A DNA stretch of 64,000 nucleotides from Pontibacter sp. HSC-14F20 (GCF_019599265.1 NZ_JAHZTC010000003.1:124001-188000); one strand, 5' to 3'; shown: positions 43,651-52,987, numbered from the stretch's first letter. Notes: a model not told the origin generated them from the sequence alone. Made by a program: numbers and translations.

Positions 43651-44256
43651 TCAGCACAGATCCGGCCAGTTTTCCTGCAGGTCTTCCAGTTCATCTACAT
43701 CCGAAAGGGCGGGAAGCAAGGTATGGCTGAGGTGCAGCCGCTCAATGTCGTGGAGCGTGTCGGGAAAAACGTGCTCGGTGCTCCAGCGTTTGTTCTGAAA
43801 AAACTCCGGGTGCAGTCGCTTCATGCCAAGCAGGTAGTAGCCGCCGTCCAAAGCCGGACCAATCACCACTTCGTGCGTTTTCAGCGCTTCAAATGCCTGG
43901 TTGATGATCTCGGAAGTGAGTTGCCGACAATCACTCCCGATAATGACCACGGAGGCATAACCTTCTGCAAAAGCTTCTCTAAAAGCCTTCTCCATTTTCT
44001 CGCCCAGGTCACCCTCCGGGTGCTGGCGTTTTTTCAGGTATAGCTGCGCGGGCCAGAGGTCGTCCTGCTCTACTTTTTCAGAATAGTACACCAGTTTGTC
44101 CATGGGCAGGTGCTGGGTAATGTCGCGGGTATGGCGGAGCAGGTGCAGGTAAATGTCGAGCGCCGTTTCGGGTCCTACACTGGCTGCCAGGCGGGTTTTC
44201 ACCTTGCCCAACTCCGGATTTCGAACAAAGAGCATCAACAGGTTTTTCTCAGTCAT
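43651..44256 (-). CDS. DUF2064/TIGR04282 glycosyltransferase (arsenosugar cluster)
   Basis: A 201-residue transferase of the ArsS-associated type: MLFVRNPELGKVKTRLA gives the nucleotide-binding GKxKTRL signature, then IIGSDCRQLT (metal site) and GPALDGGYYLLGM. TIGR04282 proteins are placed in arsenosugar biosynthesis by genome context; the exact reaction is not proven. It is the last gene of the operon and overlaps the rhodanese gene by 8 bp. ATG 44256 begins at the conserved N-terminus. Confidence 0.9.
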   Translation of the reverse strand: MTEKNLLMLFVRNPELGKVKTRLAASVGPETALDIYLHLLRHTRDITQHLPMDKLVYYSEKVEQDDLWPAQLYLKKRQHPEGDLGEKMEKAFREAFAEGYASVVIIGSDCRQLTSEIINQAFEALKTHEVVIGPALDGGYYLLGMKRLHPEFFQNKRWSTEHVFPDTLHDIERLHLSHTLLPALSDVDELEDLQENWPDLC

Positions 44257-44767
44257 ATACTTTCTCTCCTTCGCGCAGCCATATACCCCAGGCGCGGGTG
44301 TAGCCATGCACTTTTGTAGTTTGGCCTTGCTCGTTGTACACAGGCAGGCTGTGGTTCACCCACTCAAACAAGCCGCCATACAGATTTCTAACATTGGTAT
44401 ACCCTGCGGCCTGTAGCTGCTCGCCTATTTTTTCGCTGCGGTAGCCGACAGCACAGTATATCACAAGGGGTGTATTTGGGGGTACGTCTTTCAGGTCAGA
44501 AAGGTCAAAGTCTGCATAGCCCACATACCTGGCCCCGGGAAGATGGCTTACCTCATACTCACTTTTGCTGCGGGTGTCGAGCAGTAGCGGTGCTATACCT
44601 TGCTCTAGTTGCTGCTGCACTCGCGCTACCGAAATGGTGTCGACGCTATGACTATACAGCTGCCGGAGCATCAGGTGATAAGCTGCATCCGGGGGCTGTT
44701 TGCAGGCTGAAAGGAGCAGGCAAAGCGACAAAGTCAGGTATAGCCGATGATGCCAGGTATAGCGCAT
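44249..44767 (-). CDS. Rhodanese-domain lipoprotein
   Basis: A 172-residue lipoprotein (lipobox LLSAC, lipid cysteine C22) with one rhodanese domain. The active-site loop is YCAVGYRSEKIG with C105; DTRSKSEYEVSHLPGA precedes it. Rhodaneses move sulfur or bind oxyanions; in this operon it may act in the periplasm, which is unusual next to cytosolic arsenic chemistry. It lies between ArsS and the transferase in the same operon. Confidence 0.88.
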   Translation of the reverse strand: MRYTWHHRLYLTLSLCLLLSACKQPPDAAYHLMLRQLYSHSVDTISVARVQQQLEQGIAPLLLDTRSKSEYEVSHLPGARYVGYADFDLSDLKDVPPNTPLVIYCAVGYRSEKIGEQLQAAGYTNVRNLYGGLFEWVNHSLPVYNEQGQTTKVHGYTRAWGIWLREGEKVYD

Positions 44768-44774
44768 AGTCAGA

Positions 44775-45839
44775 TCAGGTAGTGGAACCGCCGCAGCTGG
44801 AGCCGGCGCCAGCCGTGCAACCGTAGCAGTGCTGGTTCAGCATGATCTGCCGCTGGTCAAGCTGCGTCAGGTCGAAGTCGCGGATATGCTGTGGGGTGCC
44901 GGGCTGTACCTTGAGCTCAAGCATCTGGTTAAAGTCACAGTCATACAGACCGCCGTCCCAGCCAACCGAAATGGTATTGCGACACATCACATTAGCTGCC
45001 GCCACGGGGTTAAAGGCTGTCACTAGTTTCTCCATATAGCTGCTGTAGTTGCCGCTTTCCACCAGGTAATCGAGGTAGCGGCTGACCGGCAGGTTGGTGA
45101 TGCAAAACAGACTGTTGAACACGATATCGTAGCCACTCTTCAGTCGCCGCTTAAACTCCGCCTCCAGCGATTTTTGACTGGCTGGCAGGAAAGCCCCTGA
45201 TGGATTGTAGACTAGGTTCAATTCCAGGTCACTTCCCTCCTGTCCGTAACCGACCTGGTTGAGCATTTGCAGCGCCTTAATGGATTTCTCAAATACGCCG
45301 TCGCCGCGCTGGGCATCGGTGCGGGAAGCTGAAAAATAGGGAAGCGAAGATACCACCTGCACCCTATGTTCCTTGAAAAACTCCGGCAGATCGTGATACT
45401 TCGGGTTAGCCAGAATGATAGTGAGGTTGCAGCGTACGATCACTTGCCGCCCCATGGCTGACAGCTCCTCCACAAACCAACGAAAATCCGGGTTCATCTC
45501 CGGCGCACCGCCCGTCAGGTCAACCGTGCTGAGTTGCGGGGATTTGGCCAAGGCATTGAGGCAGAGCTGCATCGTGTCGCGGGTCATAATCTCTTTGCGG
45601 TCCGGACCGGCATCTACGTGGCAGTGGCGGCAGGTTTGGTTACACATCTTGCCCACATTCACCTGCAAAATAGAGGTGCCGGTGGGCTGTAGCGGGTATA
45701 GCTTGTGCTCCTGCAACTTGGCTCCAAAAAGTGGAAAATCGCCTTCCTCGGTTCCCGCATGCTGCAACACCTCCAGTTGAAAAGCCGGATTGGCAAACGG
45801 GTGGTGTTGCGCCTTCAGCGATTTAACAGGTATAGGCAT
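44775..45839 (-). CDS. arsS: Arsenosugar biosynthesis radical SAM protein ArsS
   Basis: A 354-residue radical SAM enzyme. The cluster motif CNQTCRHC (C66, C70, C73) is followed by DAGPDRKE and LTGGAPEMNPDF. The C-terminal DUF3641 region shows FNSLFCITNLPVSRYL, VGWDGGLYDCDFN and the cysteine-rich end HCYGCTAGAGSSCGG. ArsS is known to attach an adenosyl-derived group to dimethylated arsenic in the arsenosugar pathway. The AhpD-like gene ends 3 bp upstream. No arsenite methyltransferase (ArsM) is in the window. Confidence 0.95.
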   Translation of the reverse strand: MPIPVKSLKAQHHPFANPAFQLEVLQHAGTEEGDFPLFGAKLQEHKLYPLQPTGTSILQVNVGKMCNQTCRHCHVDAGPDRKEIMTRDTMQLCLNALAKSPQLSTVDLTGGAPEMNPDFRWFVEELSAMGRQVIVRCNLTIILANPKYHDLPEFFKEHRVQVVSSLPYFSASRTDAQRGDGVFEKSIKALQMLNQVGYGQEGSDLELNLVYNPSGAFLPASQKSLEAEFKRRLKSGYDIVFNSLFCITNLPVSRYLDYLVESGNYSSYMEKLVTAFNPVAAANVMCRNTISVGWDGGLYDCDFNQMLELKVQPGTPQHIRDFDLTQLDQRQIMLNQHCYGCTAGAGSSCGGSTT

Positions 45840-45842
45840 GGG

Positions 45843-46178
45843 CTACATCGTCAGGTCCTTGATCTTGTTCATCATCTGCACGCCGTGTACCAACGCAGCG
45901 CCTCCTTTAATAGCAGCGGCCACGTGCACGGCTTCCATCATCTGGTTTTCATCGGCGCCTTTTTCGAGGCAGTCGGAGGTATAGGCATCAATACAGTAAG
46001 GGCACTGCACCGCATGTGACACCGCCAGGGCGATCAGGGCTTTTTCGCGTTCGGTCAAGGCGCCTTCCTTGAAAACTTCACCGTAGTAATCGAAAAACTT
46101 GCGGCCCATCTCGGGCTGCAATTCCGATATGTTTCCGAATTTCTTCAGGTCTGCCGGATTGTAATACGTATTATCCAT
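45843..46178 (-). CDS. AhpD/CMD-like protein of the arsenosugar cluster
   Basis: A 111-residue carboxymuconolactone decarboxylase/AhpD-like protein. The CxxC pair C59 and C62 (CPYCIDAYTSDC) and the following helix are as in the arsenosugar-associated peroxidase-like family. The family is likely a thiol reductase or peroxidase. It starts the tight part of the operon, ending 3 bp before arsS, and lies 59 bp from the second DUF2064 gene. Confidence 0.92.
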   Translation of the reverse strand: MDNTYYNPADLKKFGNISELQPEMGRKFFDYYGEVFKEGALTEREKALIALAVSHAVQCPYCIDAYTSDCLEKGADENQMMEAVHVAAAIKGGAALVHGVQMMNKIKDLTM

Positions 46179-46237
46179 AGAAAAATAAAGGCTTATTTAC
46201 CTTAAAGGTAACAAGAAACTACAGACTAGGGTTTTAA

Positions 46238-46858
46238 TTAGCTCAGAATAGCGCTGAGTTGTCTGTGCAGATGATGGTATACGGGAAGGATGTTTAACTG
46301 GCATGAAAGGTCGGTTCCATCTCCTGCTTCAGTCTTTTCGTCGAGCACCGTGAGGCTGCCCATGCTGGCTTGCATGCGGTACCCATAGAGCACCAGTTCG
46401 CTGAGCAGTTCGTCGGTTTGCCAGTTGAGCATGGCCAGTGCCTCCGGGTCGAAGCTGTCGATGTGCAGGCCTACCAGGTAGGCGCCGCCGTTCGTACCGG
46501 GGCCAACCACCATACGTCCTGTGCTAAGCGCCTCCTGTGCCAGCATCAGGTCAGTCGAAGTCAGGTCCACACAGTCGGAGCCAATGCAGATAACACGCTG
46601 ATAGCCCATAAAATACACCTCCTGAAAAGCATTGGCCAGGCGCTCTCCAAAATTTCTTCCCTCCTGTCGCTCCGGATAAATAACCACTAAAGGTATACCC
46701 GATCCTTTGGCCACAAACAAGGTATGCTGCAGCAGCAGATCAGCTGTTTGCTGGTTCATTTCTGGCCCCTGCTCCTCTGTGAACGTATGATAGCGGACCT
46801 GTTGCTCAGAAGTCTGGGCGAACAGCAAAATAACGGTATCGTGTTGAGGCGTATTCAA
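46238..46858 (-). CDS. Divergent DUF2064 transferase-like protein
   Basis: A protein of about 206 residues with the DUF2064 pattern in its middle: RVICIGSDCVDLTS and VVGPGTNGGAYLVGL. Unlike the gene at 43651 it lacks the N-terminal GKxKTRL nucleotide motif, so it may be inactive or have changed substrate. The start is uncertain: TTG 46858 fits domain length, GTG 47005 would add 49 unlikely residues, and the first ATG removes the first strand. It heads the ArsS operon. Confidence 0.7.
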   Translation of the reverse strand: MNTPQHDTVILLFAQTSEQQVRYHTFTEEQGPEMNQQTADLLLQHTLFVAKGSGIPLVVIYPERQEGRNFGERLANAFQEVYFMGYQRVICIGSDCVDLTSTDLMLAQEALSTGRMVVGPGTNGGAYLVGLHIDSFDPEALAMLNWQTDELLSELVLYGYRMQASMGSLTVLDEKTEAGDGTDLSCQLNILPVYHHLHRQLSAILS

Positions 46859-47114
46859 GGAGGTGGTTTTAAAATATAGCGCGTGCCTTTCAGAATAAAA
46901 TCCTGCCGGTGCTCTAACAGGAAGCAATTTAATAAGAAACCTGGGATATAAAAGGGAATATTCGCGAATGAGGTAACAATATACGCAAAATCCCGCAAAT
47001 AGCACTTTATCAACATATTTTTAAACCTTATTTTTATCAGCTTAGTACCTGCGGCGGCACAAATGGCCTGACTTCCGTATATTTACAGCACACCTCACCA
47101 AAAATCTGAATCGA

Positions 47115-48479
47115 ATGGCTATACAAACCATAAACCCCGCTACCAACGAAATCATCAAAACGTTCGAGGCACATACCTCCGATCAAGTGGAGCAAAAACT
47201 GAAAGCAGCCGATAAGGCCTTCCGGCAATGGAAAAACACCGGTTTTGACGAAAGGGCCCGCCTGATGAACCGCTGCGCTGATATTCTGGAGCAGGAAGCC
47301 GAAAAGTATGGTCGCATCATAACGCTGGAGATGGGCAAACCCATCAAAGACTCCATTGCCGAGGTGCAGAAATGCGCCAAGGTATGCCGCTACTACGCAG
47401 ATAATGCCGCTGATTTCCTCAAAGATGAAGAAGTCGAATCCGGAGCCAGCCGCAGCCTGATCGCCTATGAACCGCTGGGTGTAGTATTGGCAGTGATGCC
47501 CTGGAATTTTCCGTTCTGGCAGGTTTTCCGCTTTCTGGCCCCTGCCCTGATGGCGGGCAATGTAGGTGTGCTCAAACATGCCTCCAATGTGCCGCAGTGT
47601 GCCCTGGCCATCGAGGAGATCATCCACAGGGCCGATTTTCCGAAGGATGTGTTCCATACCCTGCTGGTCGAGTCAAAGGCGGTCGATGCGATCATTGAAA
47701 ACCCTATTGTAAAGGCTGTAACCCTGACCGGCAGCGAAGGCGCAGGCTCCAAAGTAGCCGAGAAAGCGGGCCGTGAGATCAAGAAAACGGTACTGGAACT
47801 GGGCGGCAGCGACCCCTTTATCATTCTGGAGGATGCGGACCTGGAGGAGGCTGCTGCTGTTGCCGTAAAATCGCGGATGGTGAACACGGGCCAGAGTTGC
47901 ATTGCCGCCAAGCGCTTTATTGTGGTGGAAGGTATAGCCGATAGCTTTCTGGAGAAAATGAAAGCGAAAATGCAGTCCCTCCGCACCGGCGACCCGCTCA
48001 CCGAAGACTGCGACTACGGTCCGCTGGCCCGCAAAGACCTGGCCGAGGAACTGGAGCAGCAGGTACAGGAGTCGATCCGGAAGGGCGCTAAAGTAGTGCT
48101 GGATGGAGGCCGTGAAGGCAAGGACTCTGCCTACTTCAAACCAATGATCATCCAAAACCCTAAACCCGGATCCCCAGCCTACGAAGATGAGCTGTTCGGC
48201 CCGGTTGCCATTGTGTTTGTGGTGAAAGACGAAGCTGAAGGCATTCGGATCGCCAATGATCACAGGTATGGACTGGCAGGCACTGTGTTCACGAGCGACA
48301 AAGAGCGCGGCTTACGTGTGGCCCGCCAGGTAGAAACAGGTGCTATGTTCGTCAACACCATGGTTGCCTCCAGCCCCGAAATGCCTTTCGGCGGCATCAA
48401 AAAATCAGGTTACGGCCGCGAACTCTCCTACGTCGGCATCCGCGAATTCACGAACCAGAAGAGTATTTGGATTGGCTAA
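47115..48479 (+). CDS. NAD(P)-dependent aldehyde dehydrogenase, succinate-semialdehyde type
   Basis: A 454-residue aldehyde dehydrogenase of full length. The catalytic cysteine is C262 (NTGQSCIAAKRF) and the general base E228 (VLELGGSDPF). MPWNFPFWQVFRF and the NAD site (TLTGSEGAGSKVAEKAG) are conserved. It resembles the short (about 455-residue) GabD1/YneI type that oxidises succinate semialdehyde to succinate. The substrate is inferred from this resemblance. It is monocistronic. Confidence 0.93.
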   Translation: MAIQTINPATNEIIKTFEAHTSDQVEQKLKAADKAFRQWKNTGFDERARLMNRCADILEQEAEKYGRIITLEMGKPIKDSIAEVQKCAKVCRYYADNAADFLKDEEVESGASRSLIAYEPLGVVLAVMPWNFPFWQVFRFLAPALMAGNVGVLKHASNVPQCALAIEEIIHRADFPKDVFHTLLVESKAVDAIIENPIVKAVTLTGSEGAGSKVAEKAGREIKKTVLELGGSDPFIILEDADLEEAAAVAVKSRMVNTGQSCIAAKRFIVVEGIADSFLEKMKAKMQSLRTGDPLTEDCDYGPLARKDLAEELEQQVQESIRKGAKVVLDGGREGKDSAYFKPMIIQNPKPGSPAYEDELFGPVAIVFVVKDEAEGIRIANDHRYGLAGTVFTSDKERGLRVARQVETGAMFVNTMVASSPEMPFGGIKKSGYGRELSYVGIREFTNQKSIWIG

Positions 48480-48499
48480 ACTGTTAGTAGGTTGAATTG

Positions 48500-49264
48500 T
48501 TAATTATACCCCACCACCTTGTACACTACATATCCGGTTATTTCGTGGATGAGACGGTGCCAGAGGCGGAAGGAGTCGGGATTGGGTATAAACAGTTCGT
48601 CGGGGGTGTAGCGGATTTCTGAGGTATAGAAGTCTGTCGGAAAAATGTCCGTTTCTATACCTGCTTTATCAAAACAGGCTTTGGAGCGGCGCATGTGGAA
48701 GGCAGAGGTTACGAGCAGGCGACGCTTCATCTCAGGATGATTCTGCAGCACATCGCCAGTGAAAATCGCATTCTGGTAGGTATTATCACTGCGGGTTTCG
48801 ATGATAATATCTTCTTGTGGCACACCTGCCAGCAGCAAAATCTCCTGCAGCATTTCGGCCTCTGGCCGGCGGTCCAGCGCGACGGTACCTATACCTCCCG
48901 TGATCAGAAATTTATTCACCCTGCCCATGCGGTAGAGCTTGAGCGGATGCAGAAAGCGGTCAGCCCCCTTATTCGTGTGCACCCGGTCATCTGCAAAGCC
49001 GATGGCCTGTGTTACACCTGTCAGGATAATGGCTACATCGTAATTATCCACTTGCTCCAGCGGCACTGCTTCCAGCTCCCAGGCTCGCATGGTGACATTC
49101 GCCAGAAATGGATTGGAAAAAACCAGCAACAGCACAGTAGCCGAAATCAGCATGATACGTCGCCATTTGGTTGATCGCAGGAAAATGGCCAGCAAAAGAA
49201 GCACCGCGATCCAGATGATGGGCATCAGGAAATATTGCAGCAGCTTGGAGAGCACAAAAAACAT
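48500..49264 (-). CDS. ElyC/YdcF-like DUF218 membrane protein
   Basis: A 254-residue protein with two N-terminal membrane helices (about 5-29 and 36-55) and a DUF218 domain: YDVAIILTGVTQAIGF, LITGGIGTV, IIIETRSDNTYQNAIF and LLVTSAFHMRRSKACF. ElyC-type proteins act in envelope maintenance. It lies 20 bp from the convergent dehydrogenase gene. The DUF2905 gene is 65 bp upstream in the same direction. Confidence 0.92.
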   Translation of the reverse strand: MFFVLSKLLQYFLMPIIWIAVLLLLAIFLRSTKWRRIMLISATVLLLVFSNPFLANVTMRAWELEAVPLEQVDNYDVAIILTGVTQAIGFADDRVHTNKGADRFLHPLKLYRMGRVNKFLITGGIGTVALDRRPEAEMLQEILLLAGVPQEDIIIETRSDNTYQNAIFTGDVLQNHPEMKRRLLVTSAFHMRRSKACFDKAGIETDIFPTDFYTSEIRYTPDELFIPNPDSFRLWHRLIHEITGYVVYKVVGYN

Positions 49265-49329
49265 AGGGTTTCAGGTATAGCAGAAGCCGCAAAGGTATAA
49301 AAGCAGCTGCATCCCTGAAAGGCTATACA

Positions 49330-49551
49330 TTAAAAGAACCGCCGGAGCAACCAAAGCAACAGCGAGAGCAGAATGCTGATCAGAATCATACTCGTGATGG
49401 GCATGTAGAACTTGAAATTCTCCCGCTCCACTCGAATATCGCCGGGCAAATTGCCAAACCAGCCCAGTTTGTCCCCAGCCAGCCAAATGACCAGGCCTAT
49501 GACAACAATGGCTATACCTGCGATCACAATGTATTTCCCGATCGGCTGCAT
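49330..49551 (-). CDS. DUF2905 small membrane protein
   Basis: A 73-residue protein with two helices (about 6-25 and 50-70) and a conserved loop GWFGNLPGDIRVERENFKFY (quoted in 20 residues). This pattern is the DUF2905 family, whose function is unknown. It precedes the ElyC-like gene. Confidence 0.92.
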   Translation of the reverse strand: MQPIGKYIVIAGIAIVVIGLVIWLAGDKLGWFGNLPGDIRVERENFKFYMPITSMILISILLSLLLWLLRRFF

Positions 49552-49620
49552 ATTTCTATTTTAAGTGGGTCTGCCTTTGCTTACGGCAAAGCAAGTTTAG
49601 GGATTTATACCTTAAAAGCG

Positions 49621-49628
49621 TAAATTTG
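49621..49628 (+). promoter_or_regulatory. -7 box (TAAATTTG) of topoisomerase III gene
   Basis: TAAATTTG matches TAnnTTTG and lies 35 bp before the TTG start codon, which supports that start. A TTTAG 22 bp upstream may be the -33 element. Confidence 0.5.
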
Positions 49629-49663
49629 AATGTTAGAGTCAACGTAAAATATCCCCTTATACC

Positions 49664-52111
49664 TTGAAAGTCTGCATTGCTGAAAAACCGAGTGTCGCGC
49701 GTGAGATAGCCAACGTAATTGGTGCCAAAACCAGAAAGGATGGCTATTACGAGGGCAACGGCTACCAGGTCACCTGGACTTTCGGCCACTTCTGCACGCT
49801 GCGTGAGCCCGACGACTACCGCCCCGAGTGGAAGCGCTGGAGCCTTTACGACCTGCCCATGCTGCCGGAAAGGTATGGCATCAAACTGATGCAGGACAAG
49901 GGCGTGGTGCAGCAGTTCAACATCATCAAAAAGCTCCTCGACAAGGCCGAAGAAGTAATTAACTGCGGTGACGCCGGGCAAGAAGGGGAGGTGATTCAGC
50001 GCTGGGTGCTCACCGAGGCCAACTACCGCAAGCCTTTCAAGCGCCTTTGGATTTCCTCGCTCACCGAAGACGCCATCCGCCAGGGGTTTGCCCGACTGCG
50101 CGAAGGGTCCGAATTCGACTCGCTCTACCAGGCCGGCAAAAGCCGCGCGATCGGCGACTGGCTTCTTGGGCTGAATGCTACGCGACTTTTCACGCTTAAG
50201 TATGCGCAGGGCAGGCATACACTCTCTATCGGCAGGGTACAGACTCCTACCCTTGCCATGATCGTGAATCGCCACCACGAGATCGCCAACTTTGTGCCGC
50301 AGGCTTACTGGGAGCTCAAAACCGTATACCGTGACACGACTTTTTCGAGCACTAACGGCCGTTTTCACAAAGAGGAGGAAGGCCAACAGATACTAGCCGC
50401 CATCCAGCAGGATGAACTCACCATCACCGACATCGAAACCAAGAAAGGTACCGAGAGTCCGCCTAAGCTGTTCGACCTGACCTCGCTCCAGATTGAATGT
50501 AACAACAAGCTGAGCATGTCGGCCGACGAAACGCTCAAAACCATCCAAAGCCTCTACGAGAAAAAGGTGGTTTCTTATCCGCGTGTTGATACTGTGTTTC
50601 TGCCAGATGACATTTACCCGAAAATCCCGGGTATTCTGCAAGGTCTCACCAATTATCAGCAGGAGGTTGCGCCTTTGCTACAGAGTAAGATCCGGAAGAG
50701 CAAAAAGGTATTTAACAACAACAAAGTAACCGACCACCACGCCATTATACCTACCGGCGCACAAGCTAGTCTTTACGGACGGGAGGCCGATGTATACGAC
50801 ATCATTACAAGGCGCTTTTTGGCTGCTTTCTATCCGGACTGTATCGTGAGCAACACCACCGTAATGGCGGAATCGGCTGGCTATACCTTCCGGGTGCGCG
50901 GCAAGCAGATTCTGGAGCCGGGCTGGCGTGTGCTTTATGGTGCTGAGGACGTGAAATCGGACAGCAATACTGGCAAGGACAATAAAGAAGACGAAGAAAC
51001 AGCAGGTATACTACCCAACTTCGAGAAAGGCGAGCACGGACCGCATGCGCCATTGCTCGATAAGAAATGGACGAACCCACCAAAAGAGTATACTGAAGCG
51101 ACCCTGTTACGTGCCATGGAAACAGCCGGCCGCCAGATAGACGATGAAGAGCTCAAGGAAGCACTAAAAGAAAACGGCATCGGCCGACCTTCTACCCGTG
51201 CAGCCATCATCGAAACACTGTTCAAGCGCCAGTACATCCGCAAAGACAAAAAGAAGATTATACCTACCCAAATGGGCATCGACCTGATCGGTGTGATCCG
51301 CAACCAGACGCTGAAATCGGCAGAAATGACCGGGCAGTGGGAGCGCAAATTGCGTCAGATCGAAGGCGGCTCTTTTAAAGCCGAAGCTTTTTTGCAGGAG
51401 TTGCAGGACTTTGTGGTGAGTCTGGTGCAGGAAGTGAAATACGATAAGGCCACCGTGACCATGGAGGCCCAGCCTGACCCTACTCCTGCTAAAGGAGGAG
51501 CTGGGAAAGAGAAAACCACCGCTAAAAAACCTAAAACCTCTGCTGAGGCTATACCTGGCAAAGGCCTCGGCTCCTGCCCTGCCTGCGGCGAAGGCCATAT
51601 TCTGAAAGGCTCCAAAGCGTACGGTTGTATCCGCTATAAAGAAGGCTGTCGCTTCCTGATACCGATTGAGCAGCAGGGCAAAACCCTAACCGACAAACAG
51701 ATCACGGCCTTGCTCAGCAAAGGCAAGACCGCGGTGATCAAAGGTTTTAAAGACGAACAGGGCAATAGTTTTGACGCCAGCCTGAAGCTGGATGGCAATA
51801 AGCAGGTGGTACTGGAGAAAGCGGAGAAAACACCGGAGGTGGACCCTTTCGCGACCTGCCCACGGTGCAATCAGGGCAGTATGCTCAAAGGCTCCAAAGC
51901 CTATGGCTGCAGCCGCTTTCGGGAGGGCTGTCAGTTTGTAGTGCCCTTCGAGATAGGCGGCAAACAACTCACCGATAAACAGATCGGTACTTTGCTCACC
52001 AAAGGCAAAACCGGTAAAATAAAAGGCTTTACGTCAGCCAAGACCGGCAACAGTTTCGATGCAGCCCTGACCATCAACGACAACTGGCAGGTTGTATACC
52101 TGCTGAGCTAA
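49664..52111 (+). CDS. topB: DNA topoisomerase III, type IA
   Basis: An 815-residue type IA topoisomerase that relaxes or decatenates DNA. The TOPRIM acids sit in MKVCIAEKPSV and CGDAGQEGEV. The catalytic tyrosine is Y305 in VSYPRVD. Two similar C-terminal zinc-ribbon/Topo_C modules follow (CPACGEGHILKGSKAYGC and CPRCNQGSMLKGSKAYGC), each with LTDKQI and KGKT. The start is TTG at 49664, supported by the promoter; no ATG precedes the conserved KVCIAEKPS. Confidence 0.94.
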   Translation: MKVCIAEKPSVAREIANVIGAKTRKDGYYEGNGYQVTWTFGHFCTLREPDDYRPEWKRWSLYDLPMLPERYGIKLMQDKGVVQQFNIIKKLLDKAEEVINCGDAGQEGEVIQRWVLTEANYRKPFKRLWISSLTEDAIRQGFARLREGSEFDSLYQAGKSRAIGDWLLGLNATRLFTLKYAQGRHTLSIGRVQTPTLAMIVNRHHEIANFVPQAYWELKTVYRDTTFSSTNGRFHKEEEGQQILAAIQQDELTITDIETKKGTESPPKLFDLTSLQIECNNKLSMSADETLKTIQSLYEKKVVSYPRVDTVFLPDDIYPKIPGILQGLTNYQQEVAPLLQSKIRKSKKVFNNNKVTDHHAIIPTGAQASLYGREADVYDIITRRFLAAFYPDCIVSNTTVMAESAGYTFRVRGKQILEPGWRVLYGAEDVKSDSNTGKDNKEDEETAGILPNFEKGEHGPHAPLLDKKWTNPPKEYTEATLLRAMETAGRQIDDEELKEALKENGIGRPSTRAAIIETLFKRQYIRKDKKKIIPTQMGIDLIGVIRNQTLKSAEMTGQWERKLRQIEGGSFKAEAFLQELQDFVVSLVQEVKYDKATVTMEAQPDPTPAKGGAGKEKTTAKKPKTSAEAIPGKGLGSCPACGEGHILKGSKAYGCIRYKEGCRFLIPIEQQGKTLTDKQITALLSKGKTAVIKGFKDEQGNSFDASLKLDGNKQVVLEKAEKTPEVDPFATCPRCNQGSMLKGSKAYGCSRFREGCQFVVPFEIGGKQLTDKQIGTLLTKGKTGKIKGFTSAKTGNSFDAALTINDNWQVVYLLS

Positions 52112-52151
52112 CCAGCAGTGCGGCTGCAGGTATAGCCAGCAGGTATAAGCC

Positions 52152-52553
52152 TTACTTTACTGAGAAGAGCACTTCGTCCGTCGAAACATTCGTACGGAAA
52201 TCAGTGGCGTTAATCGTTAAGGTATAGTCGCCCTGCGGCAGTACGTTTGCATTCAGCAGCGTGTCAAATTCAAGAATCTTTTTATCTGGCAAGGTCGTGA
52301 AGTTGATGTGATCTGCATCACCACCTACAGCCCGCACACGCACGTGTAACTCCTTCACTTTGTCTTTGTCAGAAGCTGTCAGCTTGATGCGCAGCCCTGA
52401 TGACTTCGCAAGCTTTTGGTTCTTAGTAGGATTCCGGATCGTCAGAGCGGGATTTGAACCATCCGGCTGCAGGCTTCCATCTTCAAACACATCTTCACAC
52501 GCTGTCAAAGCAATGACAGCTACCACTGAGGCCAGCAATTTTGTAAGTTTCAT
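52152..52553 (-). CDS. Small beta-sandwich lipoprotein
   Basis: A 133-residue lipoprotein (lipobox ALTAC, C19). The mature part is one beta-rich domain (LRIKLTASDKDKVKELHVRV, LPQGDYTLTINATDF), like an Ig-like or DUF4625-type domain. It is alone between topB and an AT-rich gap. Function is unknown. Confidence 0.75.
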   Translation of the reverse strand: MKLTKLLASVVAVIALTACEDVFEDGSLQPDGSNPALTIRNPTKNQKLAKSSGLRIKLTASDKDKVKELHVRVRAVGGDADHINFTTLPDKKILEFDTLLNANVLPQGDYTLTINATDFRTNVSTDEVLFSVK

Positions 52554-52987
52554 AAGAATGTAATAGAGAAAAATAGGCTTAAGGCCTGCAATTTACTAAA
52601 TCAATGTAATTTACAAAAATAAAAAAATACAAAATATACAATAGACAGATCAGAAGTGCATTAATAACCAACTACCTAATAAAGGCTTAATCAATTAAAT
52701 TACAGCAAGATAAATAAACACATACAGATTTAACAAACCACAACAACTTTAATTAATTCAATTTAAGCTATATACATACACTTTGTTTATTAATATTTTA
52801 ATACAATTTATGATTTCAAATATTTTGAACATAGGCTGTGTTATACCTGCTGTTCTGGAACGCCTCTCCCGCTATCGGTTACTTAAATAACTTATGAGCC
52901 TTGTAGCCGTAGAAATTACCGGCGCACCTGTTTATAGGAGGGCCTTTGATTTGTACTTTTTTCAAACCTAAAAATTTAAGTAAAGCT
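52554..52987. other. AT-rich intergenic region
   Basis: 434 bp, the most AT-rich stretch in the window (runs of A and T around 52610-52830), between divergent genes. It presumably holds both promoters. One TATACCTG lies near 52841. No RNA gene or protein is seen. Confidence 0.6.
52614..52621 (-). promoter_or_regulatory. Possible -7 box (TATTTTTG) of the beta-sandwich lipoprotein gene
   Basis: On the minus strand this reads TATTTTTG, fitting TAnnTTTG, 61 bp before the start. The region is AT-rich, so chance matches are likely. Confidence 0.35.
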
